A DNA stretch of 64,000 nt from CAWKPF01 sp963851415 (GTDB lineage Bacteria; Acidobacteriota; Thermoanaerobaculia; Multivoradales; Multivoraceae), in NCBI GenBank assembly GCA_963851415.1, contig CAWKPF010000002.1:868001-932000 (forward strand), written 5' to 3'. The notes under the pieces were generated by a model. That model made no database searches and was not told the DNA's origin. It was given only the letters and a program-made list of their open reading frames with translations. Position 1 is the stretch's first letter. Every line of letters starts with the position of its first letter. The translations under genes and the position numbers were made by a program. Of this stretch, positions 53,205 to 60,668 are shown piece by piece.

Positions 53205-54427
53205 CCGCCTCCCGTACTCGCGGCGGTGGCCGACGGAATCAGACCGGGCTCGTCGCAACTCGCGGAGCAATGGACACTGTCGACCGGCTCTCCGCTTACC
53301 AACCCTGAGACCCAATCGAGCAGGCGAACTCCATCGGTCTGGTAGGTGTAGAGCTCGGGGCGAGCGAGAATCGTGTGCACGTCCCCTCCCGCCACGTAGG
53401 AACGAAAATTGGGGACCTCGGACTCGATATCGGCGTGATTCGCATCGAGTAGCGGCAAGAGGGACTCCACCGAGCTTCCACCCAGGGCCAGGAACCGCTT
53501 CTGCACGACGTCTTCGGCCGTATCGTATTGGGCGAAGATCAGGTCCGGGCGCTGTCGGGCCGCGACCACGTAGAGACTCTCGTAGGTGAAGTCCTCGGGC
53601 TGAAGAACGGCGAAGCTCTCGTGTGCATCGATGGCATCCAGGGTGTCCCAGGGCTCGAAGGGCTGAACGCCGTCGAAGCGCCGATAGCCGCCTGCCCCGT
53701 CACCCAGGACCGTCAGCTGCGCAGCCGGGTAGCGCTCCGCCACGTGTGCCCCGTAGTAGGGAGAGGGGATCGAGCCCGCGCTCGACCCGGTCACGAAGAT
53801 GGTCTTCGGATCCTGGAACTGCTCGAAGGTCCAACCGAGGACGGCCATCGCGTTGGTGTGGCCCCGATGCCTGATGGTCACGCTGTGAGCGCCGGGGTCC
53901 TTGCCCTCTTCCAGCTCCGTGCCCTCGGGCACCGCCGCGACCGCGTAGGTGACGTCGTTGTCGCCGAGGTGTACGTCACCCGTGCAGTAGGGCACGAACA
54001 CCATGCTGAAGTCAGCGAAGGGGTTCTCTGCGTTGCCGAGGGCGAAGATCCCGCTAAGCTCAGCCGGATCGGTGTCCCCGACCACAGGATTGAAGCTCCC
54101 GTAGCGGTCCCTCGAGCAGGTTTCTCCGGTCCAGCAACCACCGCCACCCTGGAAATACACCAGGAGCTTCGAGGGGTCTCCCTGTCGAGCAAAGAAGCTG
54201 TAGTCGCTGCCGTCGGAACAAACGGTGTCTCCCCCCGTGCGCACGCGATTCCAACCGGCGTCCAGATCGGCGAGTGCCGGCAGCGGGGAGGCTTCGGGCC
54301 GCGTCGACGCGGCTCTCTGCTCGTCCGAAGGAGTCTGCCTGCCACAGCCGGCCAGCGCGCCGAGAGAGACAATCGCGACCAGGACAATCGCGAAGTCGGG
54401 GGAAATCAAAGAGGAGGGCCTGGTCAT
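53201..54427 (-). CDS. Pectinacetylesterase-family lipoprotein
   Basis: A 408-residue exported protein starting at ATG 54427, with lipobox IVSLGALAGC. The pectinacetylesterase (PAE) fold is marked by KLLVYFQGGGGCWTGETCSR near residue 88 and the nucleophile elbow TIFVTGSSAGSIPSPYYGAH near 208 (GSSAG). GDGAGGY near 243 and ANHADIESEVP near 333 probably complete the acidic and His triad members. Cys pairs are abundant. It would hydrolyse an acetyl ester on a polysaccharide outside the cytoplasm. It converges with the amidohydrolase gene with a four-base overlap. Confidence 0.85.
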   Translation of the reverse strand: MTRPSSLISPDFAIVLVAIVSLGALAGCGRQTPSDEQRAASTRPEASPLPALADLDAGWNRVRTGGDTVCSDGSDYSFFARQGDPSKLLVYFQGGGGCWTGETCSRDRYGSFNPVVGDTDPAELSGIFALGNAENPFADFSMVFVPYCTGDVHLGDNDVTYAVAAVPEGTELEEGKDPGAHSVTIRHRGHTNAMAVLGWTFEQFQDPKTIFVTGSSAGSIPSPYYGAHVAERYPAAQLTVLGDGAGGYRRFDGVQPFEPWDTLDAIDAHESFAVLQPEDFTYESLYVVAARQRPDLIFAQYDTAEDVVQKRFLALGGSSVESLLPLLDANHADIESEVPNFRSYVAGGDVHTILARPELYTYQTDGVRLLDWVSGLVSGEPVDSVHCSASCDEPGLIPSATAASTGGG

Positions 54428-54476
54428 CGTCGGGGCTCCAGAAAAGGTCGATTACGCCACAGGGCAAGTGCGCATC

Positions 54477-55331
54477 CTACGACCTGACGGCCAGCAGATC
54501 CAGTTGGTGAGCGATGTAGACCAGCTCGCCGCGCTCGATCTGTGCGCGTCGCTCCATGGCCCAGCTCGTCATCGCCTCGGCGCCCAGCTTCGGACCGACG
54601 ACTGCCTCGATGGTGTCCACCAGACCCTGAAGAAACAACGCCTCCTGCTCTGGATACCGCCCGCCACCGTCGGCGAAGACGACCCAGTCGGAGCTGCCCG
54701 CGGCGACGATCTCGAGGCCTGCCTTGCGCAAGGTGCCGAACAGTCGTCGGCCGCTGAGGGCGCCGCCGGTGGTCTCCCCGTCGAGCTGCCGCTGCTCCAT
54801 CGTGGAGTGGTAGTGGCGCTCGATCTCTCGTTCGAGCGCCGGATCGATGGCGGGCTCGAAGGCCGTCACACCGTCGAAGCAGATCGGAAGATACACGAGC
54901 CCACCAGGTGAGAGGAGCTGCGCCATCGTCCTCGACGCCCTTACCAGGGGCAGGAGATCGAGCACCGCGCACGCCACGATCAGATGCCACTGCTCCGCCC
55001 TCTCGATCGCCGAGGCGGCATAGTCGAAGAACGATCTCTCGATCACCTCGACGTTCGGGAAACGCGCCCTCAGGTGCACGGCGTTCGTTGCATCCGGCTC
55101 CAGGGCGACGTACCGGAGCCGCTGGGTCGCGAGCTCCAACGAGGGCGAGAGCCGGTCGATCATGGCTCCGGTGCCGGCCCCCACCTCGAGCACCGAGAAC
55201 TCCTTCGGGGTCGTCTCAGCCAGCGAGGCCGCTCGGCGGCCCAGCTCCCGCCACACCCGAAGATCGATCGCTCGGTCATCGACCGAGCGCTTCGCCTCGA
55301 GGTAGGACGGTGTGAAGGAGTCGGTCGTCAC
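54477..55331 (-). CDS. SAM-dependent methyltransferase of the pterin-type operon
   Basis: A 284-residue class I methyltransferase from GTG 55331. EFSVLEVGAGTGAMIDRLS near residue 44 is motif I, RYVALEPDATNAVHLRARF near 72 motif II, and QWHLIVACAVLDLLPLVRA near 112 post-motif acid. VYLPICFDGVTAFEPAID near 145 and YHSTMEQRQLDGETTGG near 173 are less common and may hold the acceptor. It is the last of five genes running from 59334, eight bases after the glycosyltransferase, and is likely the final tailoring step on the product of that pathway. Confidence 0.86.
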   Translation of the reverse strand: MTTDSFTPSYLEAKRSVDDRAIDLRVWRELGRRAASLAETTPKEFSVLEVGAGTGAMIDRLSPSLELATQRLRYVALEPDATNAVHLRARFPNVEVIERSFFDYAASAIERAEQWHLIVACAVLDLLPLVRASRTMAQLLSPGGLVYLPICFDGVTAFEPAIDPALEREIERHYHSTMEQRQLDGETTGGALSGRRLFGTLRKAGLEIVAAGSSDWVVFADGGGRYPEQEALFLQGLVDTIEAVVGPKLGAEAMTSWAMERRAQIERGELVYIAHQLDLLAVRS

Positions 55332-55339
55332 GTCGGCTC

Positions 55340-56449
55340 CTAGGCTGCGCTGCGTGCCCGTTTCCTTGCCCGGGAGGGCCCCTGCTCTACGTGCTCAACC
55401 AGCCAGGCCTCGACGGATTCCATCGTCTCGTCCCAGCCCGGGCGGCGCAGGAACTCCCGCCGCGCAGCGACCGACATGCGCTCCAGCAGTTCGCGATCGC
55501 CGGCCAGTCGATCCAACAGACGCGAAATCGTTTCGACGTCGTCGGGCTCGACCAGGAATCCGGTCACACCGTCATCGATCACTTCGTGCGCGGCGCCGGC
55601 CCGACTCGCGATCGCCGGGAGACCGAAGGCCATTCCTTCCAGATAGACGATTCCGAAGCCCTCCCAGGAGGAAGGAGCAACGAGGACATCTGCGCAGCCC
55701 AGATGCTCGACCAGTTCCCGATCACCGACCGAGCCGCGAAAGTGAACTCGCTCCTCCAGGCCGAGCTCCCCCGCGATCCGACGCAGCTGCTCGACGTATC
55801 GGGAATCTGTCTGCGTCTCGCCGAGTACTTCCAGAGTGGAGGGGAACCGGCCGTGAGCCATCGCACGCAGCACCACCTCGAGATTCTTGCGTCGGATGAG
55901 ATTGCCGACGAAGACGAGACGCAGCGGCTCTCCGGGGCGCAGTGTCGTGTTGGACGGCGCTGGCTCACCCAACCGGTCTCCCCCGGGGTGAGCCACCAGT
56001 CCCACCACAGGATGCCCGAGGAGCGACTCCACCTGACGGCGGGTGTTGGAGCTGTTGAAGAGAAAGGCTTCCACCGTTCGCAGATATGCCCGCTCGACGA
56101 CCCGGTAGAGCCAGAGCAGAGCCCTCGGGTGTCGCTCACTGCTGCGTAGGTGATGCACGATGCTGACGTTCGGAACCTCCGAGAGCTCCCGCAGTCGCCG
56201 ATTGACGCGCCAGAGCGAAGGGTGGGTGAGCTCGTCCTCGAGCAGCAGGTCCCAGTCGCCCGACAACCTGCTCACCAACGAATCGGATCGCAGCCCGCGA
56301 AGAAAGCTCCGACCCCATGCCGCAGGGGGCAGCGAGATCTCTTCCACGTCGTGTCCACTCGATCGCAAGCGGGCTACCAACCTCTGGTCGTAGTAGTTGC
56401 CCCCACTGCGCACATCGAGCGCACCGTAGATCACCAGCGCCAGCCGCAT
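55340..56449 (-). CDS. Glycosyltransferase family 4 of the pterin-type operon
   Basis: Start ATG 56449 overlaps the upstream stop (ATGA), giving 369 residues. ALVIYGALDVRSGGNYYDQR near residue 4 is the acceptor loop. SIVHHLRSSERHPRAL near 100, LVFVGNLIRRKNLEVVLRAM near 185 and the E-x7-E helix SSWEGFGIVYLEGMAFGLPA near 270 are intact. GT4 enzymes next to pterin genes are known from cyanobacteria, where they glucosylate tetrahydrobiopterin. A comparable role here is an inference from context, and the acceptor could equally be a lipid or another small molecule. Confidence 0.9.
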   Translation of the reverse strand: MRLALVIYGALDVRSGGNYYDQRLVARLRSSGHDVEEISLPPAAWGRSFLRGLRSDSLVSRLSGDWDLLLEDELTHPSLWRVNRRLRELSEVPNVSIVHHLRSSERHPRALLWLYRVVERAYLRTVEAFLFNSSNTRRQVESLLGHPVVGLVAHPGGDRLGEPAPSNTTLRPGEPLRLVFVGNLIRRKNLEVVLRAMAHGRFPSTLEVLGETQTDSRYVEQLRRIAGELGLEERVHFRGSVGDRELVEHLGCADVLVAPSSWEGFGIVYLEGMAFGLPAIASRAGAAHEVIDDGVTGFLVEPDDVETISRLLDRLAGDRELLERMSVAARREFLRRPGWDETMESVEAWLVEHVEQGPSRARKRARSAA

Positions 56450-56844
56450 CACTCGGCCCCCCGGTCCCCCAGGGGTCCCCGAAAACTGGCAGCGGCCTGG
56501 CTGTGCTCCCACACGGTGACGGACAACGCTTCGATGTGGGGTGCATCGAAGCTCGGAGCGACCTGCTGGTGAAAGAACCGGGCAAACCGTTCGACGCTCG
56601 GGTTCAGGCCCTCGAACTCCGGAAGATCGTTCAGAGTCTTGTCACGGTAGCGTTCGACCACCCGGTCGAGAACGCGCTCGAAATCGTCGAGATCGATCAG
56701 GTAGCCATGGCCGTCGAGCTCGAAGGCCTCCAGAGTCAACTCCACCCGATAGTGATGGGAATGCCACTCGTTCTCACGGCCCCAGTCCCCACCGATCAGG
56801 AAGTGCTGAGCGACGAAGTCGCGGCGAAGGATCAAGGTGTACAT
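56449..56844 (-). CDS. 6-pyruvoyl-tetrahydropterin synthase/QueD homologue with Glu at the catalytic Cys position
   Basis: A 131-residue T-fold protein, full length for the PTPS/QueD family. The zinc ligands are His14 (FVAQHFL) and His28-x-His30 (NEWHSHHY). The residue four before the HxH pair, Cys in QueD and animal PTPS, is Glu24. YLIDLDDFERVLDRVV near 48 and NPSVERFARFF near 80 match the family. VTVWEHSQAAASF near 112 keeps the terminal Glu. Glu replacement is known in PTPS-III enzymes that make 6-hydroxymethyl-dihydropterin, so that outcome is plausible. It overlaps the dehydrogenase gene by 13 bases and the glycosyltransferase by ATGA. Confidence 0.9.
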   Translation of the reverse strand: MYTLILRRDFVAQHFLIGGDWGRENEWHSHHYRVELTLEAFELDGHGYLIDLDDFERVLDRVVERYRDKTLNDLPEFEGLNPSVERFARFFHQQVAPSFDAPHIEALSVTVWEHSQAAASFRGPLGDRGAE

Positions 56845-57908
56845 CGTCTCTCGCTCTCCTGACGATTCCAGGCGAGAAGCACCTGAACGGCCTCCTCGGG
56901 ATTCTCGTCCAGCGTCGAAAAGGCCTCCTGGGCCCGGGCGGCATCTACGCGCTGGGTGATCAGCGAGCTGACCGGTAGGCGCCGCAGCAGCCGCCAGGCA
57001 GTCTCCAGTCGCCGTTCACGAGTCCAACGCCCGCGGTGACGCGGGGCGAGATGACTGACCTGACTCGGAATCAACTCGATGCCGCTGCGATGAAACTGCC
57101 CACCGAGATCGATCGGCGCCCGCCGGGTGCCGTACCACGACCCGATGACGATCCGGCCCCACCGTCCGGTCACGCGGATCGCTGTATCGAGCGTCGCGGG
57201 TTGGCCGGTGAGCTCGTAGCAGAGGTCGGCTCCGGTGGGCACCTCGTCCGCGCTGGCGCTGTCGCCGAGAGCCGTCGCGAGGCTCCGGGCGAAGCCTCCC
57301 GCTGCGGGGTCCAGACTCAGCTCGGCACCGACCTCCAACGAGAGCGAGCGTCGACGAGCCACTGGTTCTACGGTGATCAGACTCTCCAGGGAGAGGCGAG
57401 AGAGCAGGGCGGCGGTAATCAACCCGACGACACCCTGGCCGAGAACCACGACCCGCTCGCCGATCATCGGGCGCCCGTCCATCACGAGCGACAGCGCCGT
57501 CTCGACGCTCGGCAGCAGCGCCGCAGCCTCCGCGTTCACTCCGTCGGGGACCGGTACGAGCTCGTCCAGCGATAGCGTCGCGTGGCTGGCATGAGGTTGA
57601 AAGGCAAACACCAGCCGGTCGTCCCAGCTCGAATCGACCCGCGAGCCTCGGCCACACACCTTGCCCACCCAGCTGTAGCCGTAGCGCAGGGGAAAATCGA
57701 GAGTGCCCCACAGCCCCGACAGTTTCTCGTCGGCCTGGAGGTGGCTCGGTGCATCGCCCCGATACACCAGAAGCTCACTGCCCGGGCTGATCGCCGAGAA
57801 CTGAGCCTCGACCACCACCTCGTCCGGACCGGGAGCGGCCAAGGGCTCATCGCGCAACTCCACCGAGCGTTCGCCCACGAACCACAGCGTCTTGCGAGTA
57901 TCGGCCAC
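56832..57908 (-). CDS. Medium-chain dehydrogenase/reductase (zinc-type alcohol dehydrogenase superfamily)
   Basis: GTG 57908, directly after the preceding stop, gives 358 residues; the longer frame upstream overlaps the cyclohydrolase gene. The GroES-like half has EVVVEAQFSAISPGSELLVY near residue 30 and RYGYSWVGKV near 73. The usual catalytic-zinc Cys-x-x-x-D start is SPGSELL, so catalytic zinc is probably absent. The Rossmann half has RVVVLGQGVVGLITAALLSR near 145. GRWGRIVIGSWYGTRRAPIDL near 244 is typical of the family seen with PTPS genes. Substrate is unknown. It lies within the operon from 59334. Confidence 0.86.
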   Translation of the reverse strand: MADTRKTLWFVGERSVELRDEPLAAPGPDEVVVEAQFSAISPGSELLVYRGDAPSHLQADEKLSGLWGTLDFPLRYGYSWVGKVCGRGSRVDSSWDDRLVFAFQPHASHATLSLDELVPVPDGVNAEAAALLPSVETALSLVMDGRPMIGERVVVLGQGVVGLITAALLSRLSLESLITVEPVARRRSLSLEVGAELSLDPAAGGFARSLATALGDSASADEVPTGADLCYELTGQPATLDTAIRVTGRWGRIVIGSWYGTRRAPIDLGGQFHRSGIELIPSQVSHLAPRHRGRWTRERRLETAWRLLRRLPVSSLITQRVDAARAQEAFSTLDENPEEAVQVLLAWNRQESERRCTP

Positions 57909-57909
57909 T

Positions 57910-59334
57910 TCAGAGCAGCCCGCCGCCGACCAGCATTTCGTCGTCGATCTCGGGATCGGAAGGCTCGGCATCGACGTCACCCGTCAGGATGAGGTTGTTG
58001 CCCAACCAACGATAGCGAGGACGACTCAGCACGGGGAACGAGCTCAGGGCAGCTACAGCACTCAAGCCCCCGACCAGAATCGGCGCCACGGTGACCACGA
58101 CCCGATCCACCACTCCGGCTCTCAGAAAGCTCGTGATGACCTCGGCTCCTCCCTCGACCATGATCGACTCGAGCCCGCGCTCGTGCAGCAGCGCGAGAAG
58201 CGCTCCGAGCTCGACTCGTCCATCAGCGTCGGCGGGCACCCGGATCACATCGGCACCGAGGGCCTCGAGCCTGCGCTGGCGCTCGGGATCCGCCCCGTGC
58301 GTCGTGGCGATCCAGGGTTTCGGTTCGGCCTCGAGAAGGGCAGCCTCGAGCGGCATTCGCAACCGGCTGTCGAGCACGATGGGCCGTGGGTGCTCGCCCT
58401 CCACCAGGCGCACGGTGAGGCGGGGATCGTCGGCCAGGACGGTATCGATGCCGACGAGGATCCCCGAGTGGCGCGAGCGCAGTCCGTGAGTCAGCTCGAG
58501 TGCCTCGGGAGAGCTGAGGGTCATCACCTTGCCTCTCTCGAACGTGATCGAGCCATCGAGGCTCTGCGCCCAGGCAAGGGTGATCGCCGGTCGATCCCGC
58601 CTATCCCGGCGCGGGAACACGTCGAGAGGACCAACGCGTTGCGCCTCCTCACTCACGCCGGGGGGCGTAACAAAAGAATCGAGCTCCAGAAGATGACGCA
58701 TCCGGCGTACCTTGGTCTCGAGATAGCCAGCGTTCTCCGGCGTCGCAGCGATCTCGATCGGCATCCGCTCGACATCGGTGAATCCGTGTTCGATCAACCC
58801 TTCCAGCTTGGTGGGGTTGTTGGTCAAGAGCCGAATGGAGCCCACCCCGAGATCGCGCAGGATCGCCACGGCGACGTCGTACTGACGCTCGTCAGCCTGA
58901 TGACCGAGCTCGAGGTTCGCCTCGACCGTGTCGTATCCGGCGTCCTGCAGGTTGTAGGCCCGCAGCTTCTGCAGCAGGCCGATCCCCCGTCCCTCTTGCC
59001 TCAGATAGAGCAGGACCCCCGTTCCCTCCTCGGCAATCAGCGCCATCGATCGGTGCAACTGCTCCCCGCAGTCGCAGCGATTCGAGCCCAGCACGTCGCC
59101 GGTGAAGCACTCCGAGTGAATCCGCACCAGGACCCTCTCCCGAGACTCCACCTCACCCAGGACCAGCGCGAGATGGTCCTTGCCGTCACCGCCTCGGTAG
59201 AGAGCCAGGCGAAACTCCGCCTCCGGTGTCGGCAGTCGAGCGACGGTCATGCGCTCGACTCTCTCCACCGACGAAGCGGTGGCCGCCGGCTCGGCGGAAG
59301 CGTCACTGATAGCGGGACGACGACGAATCGACAC
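57910..59334 (-). CDS. GTP cyclohydrolase II fused to a RibD-type reductase domain
   Basis: GTG 59334, with GAGG seven bases upstream, gives 474 residues. Residues about 29-220 form a GTP cyclohydrolase II domain: HSECFTGDVLGSNRCDCGEQ supplies zinc ligands Cys76, Cys87 and Cys89, and YLRQEGRGIGL lies near 110. Residues about 248-465 form a RibD C-terminal/dihydrofolate-reductase-like domain with PAITLAWAQSLDGSITF, GILVGIDTVLADDPRLTV and VEGGAEVITSFLRAGVVD. The first domain would open GTP to a diaminopyrimidine and the second reduce its ribose. A riboflavin precursor is the ordinary product, but the neighbours are not riboflavin genes. It is the first gene of the operon. Confidence 0.92.
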   Translation of the reverse strand: MSIRRRPAISDASAEPAATASSVERVERMTVARLPTPEAEFRLALYRGGDGKDHLALVLGEVESRERVLVRIHSECFTGDVLGSNRCDCGEQLHRSMALIAEEGTGVLLYLRQEGRGIGLLQKLRAYNLQDAGYDTVEANLELGHQADERQYDVAVAILRDLGVGSIRLLTNNPTKLEGLIEHGFTDVERMPIEIAATPENAGYLETKVRRMRHLLELDSFVTPPGVSEEAQRVGPLDVFPRRDRRDRPAITLAWAQSLDGSITFERGKVMTLSSPEALELTHGLRSRHSGILVGIDTVLADDPRLTVRLVEGEHPRPIVLDSRLRMPLEAALLEAEPKPWIATTHGADPERQRRLEALGADVIRVPADADGRVELGALLALLHERGLESIMVEGGAEVITSFLRAGVVDRVVVTVAPILVGGLSAVAALSSFPVLSRPRYRWLGNNLILTGDVDAEPSDPEIDDEMLVGGGLL

Positions 59335-59371
59335 GGGAACCTCGAGAGAGCAGACCGTTGGGTAGCACTTC

Positions 59372-59377
59372 AGTATA
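59372..59377 (-). promoter_or_regulatory. Candidate -10 element of the cyclohydrolase-led operon
   Basis: TATACT on the minus strand (59372-59377) matches the -10 consensus in five of six bases and lies about 38 bases before the GTG at 59334. A convincing -35 box is lacking, as the upstream sequence is GC-rich. The stretch from here to the repeat array shows nothing else. Confidence 0.35.
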
Positions 59378-59439
59378 TCCGCCGAGACGAAGGCGACGGA
59401 TTCGGGCGAAATCGGGGAAAGGGGTGAATCGCGGTACGA

Positions 59440-60474
59440 AAGGCGGCCGAGGCTCGCAGGGTCCACCGGGCGGGCGCCACCGGAGCCCAGCCGGAGCCTC
59501 CTACGCCGCTCGCATCTCCCCCCACCGCGTCGGGCAAACCCGCCGTCCGACGAGGCGGGGGCCGGTGCGCGCCCCACCCGGAGGCGTCTGGAGGCCGCGC
59601 GCCCCACAGCGCTCGAAGACCCGGATCTCGTGCGCCGCCGCAAGCCGAGGCGCGAGCCGAACCTCCGAAGGCTGCCACGCTCGCGCCGTCCACCGGGTGG
59701 GCGCCACCGGAACCCAGCCGGAGCCTCCTACTCCGAACACCTTCCGCACACGTCTCCCCCCACCCCCCACCGCGTCGGGCAAACCCGCCGTCCGACGAGG
59801 CGGGGGCCGGTGCGCGCCCCACCCGGGGGCGTCTGGAGGCCGCGCGCCCCACAGCGCTCGAAGACCCGGATCTCGTGCGCCGCCGCAAGCCGAGGCGCGA
59901 GCCGAACCTCCGAAGGCTGCCACGCTCGCGCCGTCCACCGGGTGGGCGCCACCGGAACCCAGCCGGAGCCTCCTACTCCGAACACCTTCCGCACACGTCT
60001 CCCCCCACCCCCCACCGCGTCGGGCAAACCCGCCGTCCGACGAGGCGGGGGCCGGTGCGCGCCCCACCCGGGGGCGTCTGGAGGCCGCGCGCCCCACAGC
60101 GCTCGAAGACCCGGATCTCGTGCGCGGCCGCAAGCCGAGGCGCGAGCCGAACCTCCGAAGGCTGCCACGCTCGCGCCGTCCACCGGGTGGGCGCCACCGG
60201 AACCCAGCCGGAGCCTCCTACTCCGAACACCTTCCGCACACGTCTCCCCCCACCCCCCACCGCGTCGGGCAAACCCGCCGTCCGACGAGGCGGGGGCCGG
60301 TGCGCGCCCCACCCGGGGGCGTCTGGAGGCCGCGCGCCCCACAGCGCTCGAAGACCCGGATCTCGTGCGCGGCCGCAAGCCGAGGCGCGAGCCGAACCTC
60401 CGAAGGCTGCCACGCTCGCGCCGTCCACCGGGTGGGCGCCACCGGAACCCAGCCGGAGCCTCCTACTCCGGACT
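59440..60474. repeat. Array of 245-bp GC-rich tandem repeats
   Basis: Units starting with GTCCACCGGG begin at 59461, 59688, 59933, 60178 and 60423. The first is 227 bases and diverged, lacking an 18-base piece. The next three are 245 bases each; two look identical by eye and one differs by a single C/G. The last is cut after about 52 bases. Similarity to the unit end continues weakly back to about 59440. Each unit holds inverted repeats, for example CCCGCC with GGCGGG nine bases apart. The plus strand has no stop codon in any frame through the three full units, but 245 is not a multiple of three and composition is unlike the neighbouring genes, so I treat the array as non-coding. Confidence 0.88.
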
Positions 60475-60666
60475 ACCCTCGCGCCGCCCCAGGTCCACCA
60501 ACTTCGGCCCAGCCTCCATCCCGACCCCACCACCCGACTCACACTTCTCACAGGCCGCCGTCGACTCAGCCCGCCGCGGAACCACCGCCCGCACGATCGC
60601 CACGACGCCCCACAGCGCCACCACACTCACGACCCAGAACTGCCAATCGGTCCAAGGGAGAGGCAT
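60463..60666 (-). CDS. Small FeoB-associated membrane protein with a Cys pair
   Basis: A 67-residue protein starting at ATG 60666, two bases after the feoB stop. One membrane helix (FWVVSVVALWGVVAIVRAVV) follows a short WTDWQ start. The tail has CEKC, resembling the short Cys-containing proteins often found behind feoB. The first 60 residues are unique sequence. Its last codons and stop TAG (60463-60465) lie inside the first bases of the 245-bp repeat, so the repeat boundary coincides with the gene end. A role in iron handling next to FeoB is inferred from position. Confidence 0.7.
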   Translation of the reverse strand: MPLPWTDWQFWVVSVVALWGVVAIVRAVVPRRAESTAACEKCESGGGVGMEAGPKLVDLGRREGSPE

Positions 60667-60668
60667 CG

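Noticed and set aside
59440..60474. CRISPR array
   Set aside because: Units are 245 bp and adjacent, without short repeats separated by variable spacers, and no cas gene is nearby.
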